From NCBI RefSeq assembly GCF_902499125.1, contig NZ_CABVPX010000019.1, positions 97,547 through 161,546 of the forward strand: a stretch of 64,000 nt of DNA, given 5' to 3'. The DNA comes from Burkholderia arboris. Lineage in GTDB: Bacteria > Pseudomonadota > Gammaproteobacteria > Burkholderiales > Burkholderiaceae. The position numbers and the translations under genes were made by a program. Shown piece by piece: positions 38,280 through 46,417 of this stretch (positions within the stretch are counted from its first letter, which is position 1; each line of letters starts with the position of its first letter). The notes beneath the pieces are model-generated. The model was given only the letters and a program-made list of their open reading frames with translations, ran no database searches and was not told the origin of the DNA.

Positions 38280-39173
38280 ATGTCCACCGTCGTCACCGCG
38301 AAACTGCAGGAGCAGTTCGACGCGGGCCTCGAAACCCGCGCAGATTTCACCATCGACCAGCCGCTGCAGCGCTACGGCCAGGTCGACCACGCGGTGTGGA
38401 AGCAGCTCTATGCGCGCCAGTCGGCGCTGCTGCGCGGGCGTGCCTGCGACGCGTTCGTCGCGGGCCTCGGCAAGATCGACCTGCCGGCCGACCGCGTGCC
38501 GTCGTTCGCCGACGTGAACCGCCAGCTGAAACCCGCGACCGGCTGGGAGATCGTCGCGGTGCCGGGCCTTGTGCCCGATCGCGTGTTCTTCGAGCACCTC
38601 GCGAACCGGCGTTTCCCGGTCACCTGGTGGATGCGCCGCCCCGACCAGCTCGACTACCTGCAGGAACCCGACTGCTTCCACGACCTGTTCGGCCACGTGC
38701 CGCTGCTGATCGACCCGGTGTTCGCCGACTACATGCAGGCGTACGGCCGCACCGCGCTCGCGGTCGCCGACGACGAAGCGGCGCTGGCGCGACTCGCACG
38801 GCTCTACTGGTATACGGTGGAATTCGGACTGATCCGCGACCCGCGCGGCACCAACGGGCTGTCGATCTATGGCGCCGGAATCGTGTCGAGCAAGGGCGAG
38901 AGCCTGTACAGCCTCGAAAGCGCGGCGCCGAACCGGCTCGGTTTCGAGCTCGAGCGCGTGATGCGCACGAAGTACCGGATCGACACGTTCCAGAAGACCT
39001 ACTTCGTGATCGACGATTTCGCGCAGCTGTTCGCGCTCGCCGACGTCGACGGCCGTGCACTGGCCGACCGGCTCGCGGCGCTGCCCGAATTCGCGGCCGG
39101 CGCGGTGCTGGATACCGATCGCGTGCTGCATCGCGGCACGGGCGAAGGCTGGCCCGCCGACGCCGACGCGTGA
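38280..39173 (+). CDS. phhA: Phenylalanine 4-monooxygenase
   Basis: Iron- and pterin-dependent hydroxylation of phenylalanine to tyrosine. The iron ligands are in place: CFHDLFGHVPLL (His134, His139) and YWYTVEFGL (Glu181), matching the bacterial enzyme. 297 residues from ATG 38280 (MSTVVTAKLQEQF); an ATG at 38247 would add 11. Bacterial form without the N-terminal regulatory ACT domain. Partner phhB follows at 39303. Confidence 0.97.
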   Translation: MSTVVTAKLQEQFDAGLETRADFTIDQPLQRYGQVDHAVWKQLYARQSALLRGRACDAFVAGLGKIDLPADRVPSFADVNRQLKPATGWEIVAVPGLVPDRVFFEHLANRRFPVTWWMRRPDQLDYLQEPDCFHDLFGHVPLLIDPVFADYMQAYGRTALAVADDEAALARLARLYWYTVEFGLIRDPRGTNGLSIYGAGIVSSKGESLYSLESAAPNRLGFELERVMRTKYRIDTFQKTYFVIDDFAQLFALADVDGRALADRLAALPEFAAGAVLDTDRVLHRGTGEGWPADADA

Positions 39174-39302
39174 CATGCCGGGTGCCGCAGCCGGCCGCCC
39201 GCCGCCGGTCACCCTTTCCGCAACTATGAAACAATGAACGGTGCCGGCTTCGCCGCGCGGCGCAGCCGTGCGCGGGTGCCGTTACCGAACGAGAGGTGCA
39301 AG

Positions 39303-39611
39303 ATGATCCACAAGCTCACATCAGAAGAACGCAAGACCCGGCTCGAAGGCCTGCCGCTCTGGACGGCCGTGCCGGGCCGCGACGCAATCCAGCGCAGCCT
39401 GCGGTTCGCCGATTTCAACGAAGCCTTCGGCTTCATGACGCGCGTCGCGATCAAGGCGCAGGAAATGAACCACCATCCGGAATGGTTCAACGTGTACAAC
39501 CGCGTCGACGTCACGCTGTCGACCCACGACGCCGACGGCCTGACCGAACGCGACATCGAACTCGCGCTGTTCATCGACCGCGCCGGCGCACACGCGCAAC
39601 CGGCCGCCTGA
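39303..39611 (+). CDS. phhB: Pterin-4a-carbinolamine dehydratase
   Basis: Recycles the pterin cofactor of PhhA. 102 residues; the active-site block MNHHPEWFNVYNRVDVTLST is intact. ATG 39303 follows GAGAGGTGCAAG. Lies 129 bases after phhA, so probably one transcript. Followed by a hairpin (39625-39650). Confidence 0.96.
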   Translation: MIHKLTSEERKTRLEGLPLWTAVPGRDAIQRSLRFADFNEAFGFMTRVAIKAQEMNHHPEWFNVYNRVDVTLSTHDADGLTERDIELALFIDRAGAHAQPAA

Positions 39612-39624
39612 GTCCCGCCTCTAC

Positions 39625-39650
39625 CGCCGCGCATCTTTCGATGCGCGGCG
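39625..39650 (+). terminator. Probable terminator after phhB
   Basis: CGCCGCGCATC (39625-39635), loop TTTC, GATGCGCGGCG (39640-39650). The T-rich stretch (CAACTTTTCATTT) starts about seven bases later, so efficiency is uncertain. Confidence 0.5.
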
Positions 39651-39703
39651 CGTCAACTTTTCATTTCGATGAACGTTTTCTAGGATGTAGTGAGCGAAAG
39701 CCT

Positions 39704-39934
39704 TCAGCTTTCCAAGCCATCCTTAAGGCGCACGTAAGTCTCGTACGCTTTCCGCGCCTTGGGGTCCAAACCTTCCAGTTGCAGCGCGCCTTCGCGCTGT
39801 ACAATCAGCAGCGCATACGGCTTGGAGAGCGCGCTGGCCTCTTCGCAGAGTTTGAGTTCGTCGCCGCTCGACGGCGAGCGGGCGCGCCAGAAATTGATCG
39901 CGGCTTCTAGGTCGTGGATCGAAATATCGGACAT
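39704..39934 (-). CDS. Small DUF3717-type protein
   Basis: 76 residues, starting MSDISIHDLEAAINFWRARS. This N-terminal pattern is that of the DUF3717 family common in Burkholderiales; function unknown. The rest (ALSKPYALLIVQREGALQLE) is a compact acidic helical region; no signal peptide or membrane helix. Faces the two-component system genes across a short divergent spacer. A longer reading to 40033 lacks support. Confidence 0.75.
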   Translation of the reverse strand: MSDISIHDLEAAINFWRARSPSSGDELKLCEEASALSKPYALLIVQREGALQLEGLDPKARKAYETYVRLKDGLES

Positions 39935-40056
39935 GATTGGATTTAATCGTTCGCTGGCCGCCATGCTTGATGTCAGGCGAAGCGGCGCCCCTGTGGAAAC
40001 GGCGTCGTGCTGTCCGCGTGCCTGAACCGCCAACCCATTGTACTTGAGCGAACTTC

Positions 40057-40749
40057 ATGCGACTCCTTCTGATCGAAGACGACCGCCCCATCGCACGCGG
40101 TATCCAGAGCAGCCTCGAGCAGGCTGGCTTCACCGTCGACATGGTGCATGACGGCATTTTTGCCGAACAGGCGCTGGCACAGAACCGCCACGAACTCGTG
40201 ATCCTCGACCTCGGCCTGCCGGGCATCGACGGGATGACGCTGCTCACGCGCTTCCGCCAGACCAACCGCCACACGCCCGTGATCGTGCTGACCGCACGCG
40301 ACGAGTTGAACGACCGGATCCAGGGCCTGAACTCGGGCGCCGACGACTACATGCTCAAGCCGTTCGAGCCGGCCGAGCTCGAAGCACGCATCCGCGCGGT
40401 GATGCGCCGCAGCGGCCCGCACAGCGACATGCCGCGTCCGGAAGTGTCGCTCGGCGGCGTCCGCCTGTCGGGCGTCGACCGCCGCATCTTCAACGACGAC
40501 AAGCCGCTCGAACTGTCGCCGCGCGAATTCGCGGTGCTCGAAATGCTGCTGCTGCGTCACGGCCGCGTCGTCAGCAAGGCCCAGCTGCAGGATCACCTCA
40601 CGCACTTTGGCGGCGATCTCGGCGACACCGCGATCGAAGTCTACGTGCACCGGGTGCGCAAGAAACTCGAGCAGTGCCGTGTCGAAATCGTCACGGTGCG
40701 CGGCTTCGGCTACCTGCTGCAGGAAATCCGCCAGACCGCGAGCGTCTGA
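40057..40749 (+). CDS. OmpR-family response regulator
   Basis: 230 residues. Receiver domain with acidic pocket (LLIEDD), phospho-acceptor aspartate in LVILDLGLPGIDG, conserved T in VIVLTARDE and K in YMLKPF. C-terminal winged helix (LELSPREFAVLEMLLLRHGR, DTAIEVYVHRVRKKL). Resembles the QseB/PmrA/TctD group. Paired with the kinase gene 118 bases downstream. Signal unknown. Confidence 0.95.
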   Translation: MRLLLIEDDRPIARGIQSSLEQAGFTVDMVHDGIFAEQALAQNRHELVILDLGLPGIDGMTLLTRFRQTNRHTPVIVLTARDELNDRIQGLNSGADDYMLKPFEPAELEARIRAVMRRSGPHSDMPRPEVSLGGVRLSGVDRRIFNDDKPLELSPREFAVLEMLLLRHGRVVSKAQLQDHLTHFGGDLGDTAIEVYVHRVRKKLEQCRVEIVTVRGFGYLLQEIRQTASV

Positions 40750-40867
40750 GCCGGGCCACGCGCCGGCCGGCCGCGTGCCGCCGGCGTGCGCGCCCCGCTC
40801 CGTTTCGCCGCCCGGCGTACGACCGCGCCGCTCCCCGTGAGCGGCGCTTATCCATTTGCCCGTCGAA

Positions 40868-42352
40868 ATGTCTCCTGATCCGGCTGTGACCACCAGCCTG
40901 CGCCGCTCGCTGCTCCGGCGCCTCGCCGCCCCGCTGTCGATGCTCGCGCTGATGAGCGGCCTGATCGCCTACTGGCTCGCGTGGCAATACACGCAGCACG
41001 TGATCGACCGCTCGCTCGCCGATCTCGCCACCGCCATCTCCAAACAGATCCAGATCGCCGGCCCCGACGCGCCGTTCACGGTGCCGCCGCTCGCGCAGGC
41101 GATGTTCTCCGATCCCGCCGAAGCGCTGATCTACCGGATCAGCGACGGCGAACAGGAACTCGCCGGCGATCCGAAACTGCCGCTGCAGGGCATCAACGTC
41201 CGCCGCATGCATCACGCGTACGTGTTCGAGGCCGAGTACGACAACCGCGCGGTGCGCGTCGCGCAGGTGCGCGTCGACGACGTCGAGGGCGGCAAGCCGA
41301 TGGTCGTCGAAGTCGCGCAGCCGGTGCGGCACCGCTACCGGATCGCGGCCGAATTCCTCGTCGCGATCATGATGCCGCTGCTGCTGTTGCTGCTCGCGGG
41401 CTGGGGCATCGTGTGGCGCGTCGTGAACCAGCAGCTCGGCCCGCTCACGCATCTCGCCGATTCGCTGAACCGGCAGACCCACACGTCGCTGGAACCGGTC
41501 GACGAAACCGACGTGCCGCTGGAGATCCGGCCGCTGACGAGCGCGATGAACGCGCTGCTCGGCCGCCTGAAGACCGCGCTCGACGCGCAGCGCAAGTTCA
41601 TCGCCGATGCCGCGCACCAGCTGCGCACGCCGCTCACGGCCGTGAAGCTGCACGCCGAACAGGCCGCCGTCGCGCGCGATCCGCACCAGACCTTCGCCGC
41701 GGTGCGCGAGCTGCGCGCGGCCGCCGACCGCGCGGTGCGGCTGTCGAACCAGCTGCTGTCGCTTGCCCGTGCGGAGCCGGGCGAACAGGCCGCACGCTTC
41801 GTCGACGTCGACCTTGCGGCGATGGCGTTCGAGACCGGTGCCGAATGGGTGCCGCGCGCGCTCGCGTCGCATGTCGACCTCGGCTTCCAGCGCACCGACG
41901 GCGCGGACGACGACGAAAAGCTGACCGTGCGCGGCAACCCCGTGCTGCTGCGCGAGGTGATCGCGAACCTGCTCGACAATGCGTTGAAATACGTGCCGCT
42001 CGCACGGCCGGACGGCGCACGGATCACGGTGAACGTTGCGCGCGGCGCGCTCGAAGACGGCCAGCCGGCCGCCGAGATCGTCGTCGAGGACAACGGCCCA
42101 GGCGTGCCCGCGAACCAGCAGGCCGACCTGTTCAAGCGCTTCTTCCGCGGCGACGCGCAAAGCGGCAACGGCGTCGAGACGGGTGCCGGGCTGGGCCTGG
42201 CGATCGTGCACGACATCATCGCAATGCATGGCGGCACCGTGTCGTACGAGGATGCGTCGGAGGGAGGGTCACGCTTCGTGGTGCGGGTGCCGCTCGCCGC
42301 TCATACGGAAAAGCCGGCCAGCGAAACGCCGGCCGCAGCGTCGACGCACTGA
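40868..42352 (+). CDS. Two-component sensor histidine kinase
   Basis: 494 residues. First membrane helix ~15-40 (LSMLALMSGLIAYWLAW), periplasmic sensor domain ~41-165 of the 2CSK_N type, second helix ~167-190 (AEFLVAIMMPLLLLLLAGW), HAMP-like linker, HisKA with the phospho-accepting histidine in ADAAHQLRTPLTAVKLH, and HATPase with NLLDNALKYV and GAGLGLAIVHDII. Start ATG 40868; a TTG four codons upstream is in frame. Partner of the upstream regulator. Confidence 0.95.
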   Translation: MSPDPAVTTSLRRSLLRRLAAPLSMLALMSGLIAYWLAWQYTQHVIDRSLADLATAISKQIQIAGPDAPFTVPPLAQAMFSDPAEALIYRISDGEQELAGDPKLPLQGINVRRMHHAYVFEAEYDNRAVRVAQVRVDDVEGGKPMVVEVAQPVRHRYRIAAEFLVAIMMPLLLLLLAGWGIVWRVVNQQLGPLTHLADSLNRQTHTSLEPVDETDVPLEIRPLTSAMNALLGRLKTALDAQRKFIADAAHQLRTPLTAVKLHAEQAAVARDPHQTFAAVRELRAAADRAVRLSNQLLSLARAEPGEQAARFVDVDLAAMAFETGAEWVPRALASHVDLGFQRTDGADDDEKLTVRGNPVLLREVIANLLDNALKYVPLARPDGARITVNVARGALEDGQPAAEIVVEDNGPGVPANQQADLFKRFFRGDAQSGNGVETGAGLGLAIVHDIIAMHGGTVSYEDASEGGSRFVVRVPLAAHTEKPASETPAAASTH

Positions 42353-42466
42353 GCTTGGGCTGAACGAGTCGCGGCGGGCAACCGCCGGTCCGCCGGGCGG
42401 GCCGCGCGCCGGATACGGGAGGCAGGAAGGACGATCGCGACGCGGCAACCGTCCGCCAAAACAACA

Positions 42467-42491
42467 ACGGCGGCGCATGGTGCGCCGCCGT
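42467..42491 (-). terminator. Terminator after the SET-domain gene
   Basis: ACGGCGGCGCA (42467-42477), loop TGG, TGCGCCGCCGT (42481-42491); on the minus strand followed by TGTTGTTTTGG. Convergent with the kinase gene. Confidence 0.6.
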
Positions 42492-42496
42492 CTGCG

Positions 42497-43027
42497 TTAC
42501 TTCTTGCTCTTCTTGTCTTTCGACCTGGGCTCGGACTTGCCGTCCTTCTTGTCCTTCTTCTTTTTCTTCTTCCCGCCTTCATCCGGCGTCGCGAGCAGCG
42601 TGCCGCGGCACGACGGCGCGCCGCAATGGCACGCGTATTCGCGCTTGAGCGTCTTCGTCAGCTTCGTGTCGATCACGAGGCCGTAGTCGTAGAACAGCTC
42701 CTCTTCCGGCCCGATGTCGCGCAGCGCATGGATGAACACGCGGCCTTTGACTTCCTCGGCTTCGCAGTTCGGCGCGCACGAATGATTGATCCAGCGCGCA
42801 CTGTTGCCATCGATCTTGCCGTCGATCACGCCGCCTTCGTCGAGTGCGAAGTAGAACGTATGGTTCGGCTCGCTCGGGTCGTGCGGATGGCGGCGCAACG
42901 CTTCCTTCCACGAGATTCGCTCGCCCTTGTATTCCACTACGCGCTCGCCGGCCTTGATCGGCGCCACGGCGAACACGCCCTTGCCGTGTACTCCCGAGCG
43001 GCGCACCGCGATCCTGCGTGAACTCAT
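42497..43027 (-). CDS. SET-domain protein methyltransferase with Lys-rich tail
   Basis: 176 residues. SET core: RRSGVHGKGVFAVAPIKAGE, GNSARWINHSCAPNCEAEEV (the NHSCxPNC motif at 81-88) and ELFYDYG (110-116). A post-SET CHCGAPSCRG cluster follows (133-142), then a tail of ~25 residues that is more than half Lys. Bacterial SET proteins methylate lysines on proteins; the target here is unknown. ATG 43027 after AAGGATTCG. Single gene with its own terminator. Confidence 0.88.
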   Translation of the reverse strand: MSSRRIAVRRSGVHGKGVFAVAPIKAGERVVEYKGERISWKEALRRHPHDPSEPNHTFYFALDEGGVIDGKIDGNSARWINHSCAPNCEAEEVKGRVFIHALRDIGPEEELFYDYGLVIDTKLTKTLKREYACHCGAPSCRGTLLATPDEGGKKKKKKDKKDGKSEPRSKDKKSKK

Positions 43028-43100
43028 CGAACGAATCCTTGTGAAGACGACTTGAATGGAAGCGGCCGCGATCGCGGCCCGGCGTCGCACCAAACGAAAA

Positions 43101-43122
43101 CGCGGCACCGGTTGGTGCCGCG
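43101..43122 (-). terminator. Terminator after the flavin oxidoreductase gene
   Basis: CGCGGCACC (43101-43109), loop GGTT, GGTGCCGCG (43114-43122). On the minus strand followed by TTTTCGTTTGG. Serves the gene ending at 43207. Confidence 0.7.
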
Positions 43123-43206
43123 TCGGGGCATGCGGCGAATCACCCGCATCCTACACGTTCACGATTGCTTCGTTCAACATCGCGCGCAATATTGCACGCC
43201 GGACGC

Positions 43207-44319
43207 TCAACGCTGGCCGAATGCGATGTCGCCGAACAACGCCTTGTGCTCGCGCGGCTGCGAACGCCAGTATTGCGGCGGCGCCGTCACCTGCGCGCCG
43301 AGCGCGGCCGCCGCATGCCACGGCCAGCGCGGGTCGTACAGCATTGCGCGCGCCATCGCGACGAAGTCGGCATCGCCGGATTCGATCAGCCGGTTCGCAT
43401 GCTCGGGCTCGTTGATCAGGCCGACCGCCATCGTCGGCATGCCGACCGCACGCTTCACGGCCTGCGCGAACGGCACCTGGTAACCGGGCGACAGCGGAAT
43501 CTTCTGCAGCGGCGACACGCCGCCGGACGACACGTCGATCCAGTCGCAGCCGCGCCGCTTCAGTTCGTGCGCGAACGCGATCGTATCGTCGAGCTCCCAG
43601 CCGCCTTCGACCCAGTCGGTCGCGGACACGCGCACGCCGACCGGCCGGTCCGCCGGAAACGCCGCGCGCACGATCTCGAAGATCTCGAGCGGAAAACGCA
43701 TCCGGTTTTCGAGCGAGCCGCCGTATTCGTCGGTGCGCTGGTTCGCGAGCGGCGACAGGAACTGGTGTAGCAGGTAGCCGTGCGCCGCATGCACTTCGAT
43801 CGCGTCGATCCCGAGCCGCGCGGCACGCTTCGCCGACGCGGCAAAGGCTTCGCGGATCCGGTTCAGGCCCGCGGCATCGAGTGCGAGCGGCGGCGTCTCG
43901 CCGTCCTTGTGCGGCACGGCCGACGGCCCGTGCGGCAACCAGCCGCCATCGGCAACCGATACCAGCTGACCACCCTCCCACGGCGCGGCGCTCGATGCCT
44001 TGCGCCCCGCATGCGACAGCTGCATCGCGATGCGAACCGGCGAATGCTTGCGGATCGCGGCCAGTACGGGCTTCAGCGCTGCTTCGGTCACGTCGTCCCA
44101 GAGGCCGAGGTCGCCGTGCGTGATGCGCCCGTCGGGCTCCACTGCCGTCGCCTCGATGCAGAGCAGCCCCGCGCCCGACAGCGCGAGATGGCCGAGGTGA
44201 ATCATGTGCCAGTCGGTGGCCTCACCGCGTTCGGCCGAGTACTGGCACATCGGGGAAATCACGATCCGGTTCGGAAGGGTCACGCCGCGCAGCGTGAACG
44301 GAGAAAACAGCGCAGTCAT
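43207..44319 (-). CDS. NADH:flavin oxidoreductase (old yellow enzyme, YqjM type)
   Basis: FMN-dependent ene-reductase, 370 residues. Starts MTALFSPFTLRGVTLPNRIV; the SPMCQYSAERGEATDWHMIH block is typical of the YqjM subclass, with the HAAHGYLLHQFLSPLANQRT catalytic block. FMN phosphate-binding region near the C terminus (VGLINEP, ADFVAMARAMLYDPRWPW). Reduces activated alkenes; natural substrate unknown. ATG 44319. Confidence 0.93.
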   Translation of the reverse strand: MTALFSPFTLRGVTLPNRIVISPMCQYSAERGEATDWHMIHLGHLALSGAGLLCIEATAVEPDGRITHGDLGLWDDVTEAALKPVLAAIRKHSPVRIAMQLSHAGRKASSAAPWEGGQLVSVADGGWLPHGPSAVPHKDGETPPLALDAAGLNRIREAFAASAKRAARLGIDAIEVHAAHGYLLHQFLSPLANQRTDEYGGSLENRMRFPLEIFEIVRAAFPADRPVGVRVSATDWVEGGWELDDTIAFAHELKRRGCDWIDVSSGGVSPLQKIPLSPGYQVPFAQAVKRAVGMPTMAVGLINEPEHANRLIESGDADFVAMARAMLYDPRWPWHAAAALGAQVTAPPQYWRSQPREHKALFGDIAFGQR

Positions 44320-44532
44320 GGAGGCCGCTCGCCTGGAAAGGGAAAGAGCGGACGAGCGTAGCACGCAGGCTTGAAGCGTGCAGACGGCGCAACCGGCAGT
44401 AAGCGGATGGTCAGGTGCGGCCGGCGGCAACGTGCCGGCCATGCGGAAAATGCGTGGCGTACAGCAGTGCGCCGGCCTGCAACGGATGCAGGCCGGGCCA
44501 AATCTTCGCGGCGGGCGGGGCCGCCCGCTGAG

Positions 44533-45243
44533 TTACAACCCGACGCTGTCGAGCCACTCCGCGAACATGCGCCGCGCGGCCGTTTCGAGTGCGGGGCCGT
44601 GCTGCACGGTATCGGCGCGCAACTGGCGGGCGTCGATGCCGGGCGTCGCCGCGATTTCGCCGGCGTTCGCGATCAGCCACGGTTCGAAGCGGTCGGTGCG
44701 GATTTCCGGATGGCATTGCAGCGCCAGCACGTGCTGCCCCCAAGCGAATGCCTGGTGGCGGCAGGCCGGCGTCGACGCGAGATGGATCGCCCCGCCCGGC
44801 AGGTCGAACGTATCGCCGTGCCAGTGGAGCATCGACGTCGCCGCGCCATCGAGATGACGCAGCGCCGACGCACGGCCGGCGTCGGTAAGCGTCAGCGGCG
44901 CCCAGCCGAGTTCGTGCTGCGCAGCCGGATAGACGCGCGCACCGAGCGCACGGGCGATGAACTGCGAGCCAAGGCAGATGCCGAGGATCGGCAGCCCCGC
45001 GTCGATACGCTGGCGCACGAGCGCAAGAAGCGGCGCGATCGTCGGATACTGCGCATCGTCGTACACGCTGATCGGCCCGCCGAGTACGACGAACAGCGAC
45101 GGCTCGAGCACGTCGAGCACCTCGACCCGCGACGATCCGACGTCGACGTAGCGCACCCGCCTCCCCCGTTCGCCGAGCACCTGCTCGAAGCTCCCGAGAT
45201 CCTCGAAATGCACATGGCGGATCGCCACGACTTCAGCGTTCAT
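44533..45243 (-). CDS. Class I glutamine amidotransferase-like protein
   Basis: 236 residues. Triad elements are present: nucleophile Cys in LGICLGSQFIARALG, His and Glu in ALQCHPEIRTD. The synthetase partner domain is absent, so this is a stand-alone GATase of the GuaA-N-like group; some members hydrolyse gamma-glutamyl compounds. Two adjacent ATG codons (45246, 45243); the second has better spacing to GGGAGG. Downstream gap 44443-44532 holds GC-rich hairpins. Possibly co-transcribed with the MarR gene 28 bases upstream. Confidence 0.85.
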   Translation of the reverse strand: MNAEVVAIRHVHFEDLGSFEQVLGERGRRVRYVDVGSSRVEVLDVLEPSLFVVLGGPISVYDDAQYPTIAPLLALVRQRIDAGLPILGICLGSQFIARALGARVYPAAQHELGWAPLTLTDAGRASALRHLDGAATSMLHWHGDTFDLPGGAIHLASTPACRHQAFAWGQHVLALQCHPEIRTDRFEPWLIANAGEIAATPGIDARQLRADTVQHGPALETAARRMFAEWLDSVGL

Positions 45244-45271
45244 CATCGGCCTCCCGGTCGATCGACGGACG

Positions 45272-45910
45272 TCAGCCTGCGAAAATCTTCCAGGTCTTCT
45301 TCTGCGTTGCCGCGTCGGCTTCTTCCTGCACCGAGCAGTCGAGACGCAGATCGCTGTCCGACATCGAGATGTCGAGCGCCGCGCAGTGATGCACGGTCTT
45401 CTTCGACAACTTGCCCGGCTGGAAGTGGGCGCACGTCACGCACATGCGCTGCGGCGGCGTCGCACCGGCCACCTGCAGCTCGCGCAGCGTCTTCAGCAGC
45501 GCGCGGTACAGCGCGCCCTGCTCGTCCGCGCCGAGCTTGCCGACCGCTTTCGTCAGGAATTCAGGCCATTGCAGCGCCTTCTTCGCGGCCGTACGGCCAC
45601 GCGCCGACAGACGCACGGCCAGTGCACGGCCGTCGTCCAGCGCACGGCGCTTCTCGACGAGCCCCTTCGTCTCGAGCGTGCTGACCGCATCGCTCGTGGT
45701 TGCCGCGGTGAGCTGCGTCTCGCGCGCGATCTCGCCGAGCCGCATCGGGCCCTTGCGCTGCAGCAGCAGCACGAGAATCTCGCCCTGCGTCGGCGTGAGG
45801 CCAGCGCCTTCCGCCCAATCCCATGCCTGGCTTCGCATGGCCGTACTCAACCGCAGCAGGCTGTGGGTCACACGTCCCGAAGCCTGGTTCCCGTAAACGC
45901 CTTCGCTCAT
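45272..45910 (-). CDS. MarR-family regulator with a C-terminal Cys/His cluster
   Basis: 212 residues. Residues ~15-145 are a MarR winged helix (GEIARETQLTAATTSDAVST). The C-terminal ~65 residues carry Cys157 and Cys160 (CVTC), His174-His175-Cys176 (HHC) and Cys192 (DC), which could bind zinc or an Fe-S cluster or act as a redox switch. This extension is not in ordinary MarR proteins. Probably regulates the GATase gene that follows and itself. Confidence 0.88.
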   Translation of the reverse strand: MSEGVYGNQASGRVTHSLLRLSTAMRSQAWDWAEGAGLTPTQGEILVLLLQRKGPMRLGEIARETQLTAATTSDAVSTLETKGLVEKRRALDDGRALAVRLSARGRTAAKKALQWPEFLTKAVGKLGADEQGALYRALLKTLRELQVAGATPPQRMCVTCAHFQPGKLSKKTVHHCAALDISMSDSDLRLDCSVQEEADAATQKKTWKIFAG

Positions 45911-46308
45911 AGTCTTTTCGCTTTGCCGCCGCCCGGGTTGCCGAGCGGCCGTAGTGTGGAGATCGAATGTCTATCTCAAAACAGACGCGCTCTCTCGAGT
46001 GCGTCAGCACGGCCGTCGCGAGGCACACGCGGCGGTCGCGTTCGCGGCGACCGGAGAGACACGCGTCGTTCCGGTGTCCGCAAAGCCGACATTCTAAGCG
46101 AGAGCGGAAAATCGCACAGCTAAGTTATCCCCTGCATTCTGTGGAAAATCGCTGGATAACTGAAATTTTTCGTTGTGCCTGCAATGCCGCGCGCCCGCGG
46201 AACGGGGCGCGCCAGCATTTTCCTGTTCGGATCGGCCATCGGTCGGATGGATTTGATCCACCGGGTTATCCCGTGCACAGGTCGTTGACTTTGCAGCGGA
46301 ATATCGGG

Positions 46309-46317
46309 TTATCCACA
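46309..46317 (+). promoter_or_regulatory. Perfect DnaA-box sequence in a 506-base spacer
   Basis: TTATCCACA. The same spacer (45911-46417) holds near-matches at 46125-46133 (TTATCCCCT), 46265-46273 (TTATCCCGT) and 46152-46159 (GGATAA). No gene could be supported in the spacer; it should carry the promoters of the MarR gene. Confidence 0.45.
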
Positions 46318-46417
46318 GATTTTCAGGACGACTGGCAACGATTTCGGCCCGAAATGGCGCCGACCGCCGTTCAGCGAATCGCGATGCGGTCGAGCCTGCA
46401 ATCTGCAAAACATTTTT

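Noticed and set aside
45411..45896. Plus-strand frame opposite the MarR gene
   Set aside because: Low-complexity Ser/Arg content, no ribosome site, antisense to a well-supported gene.
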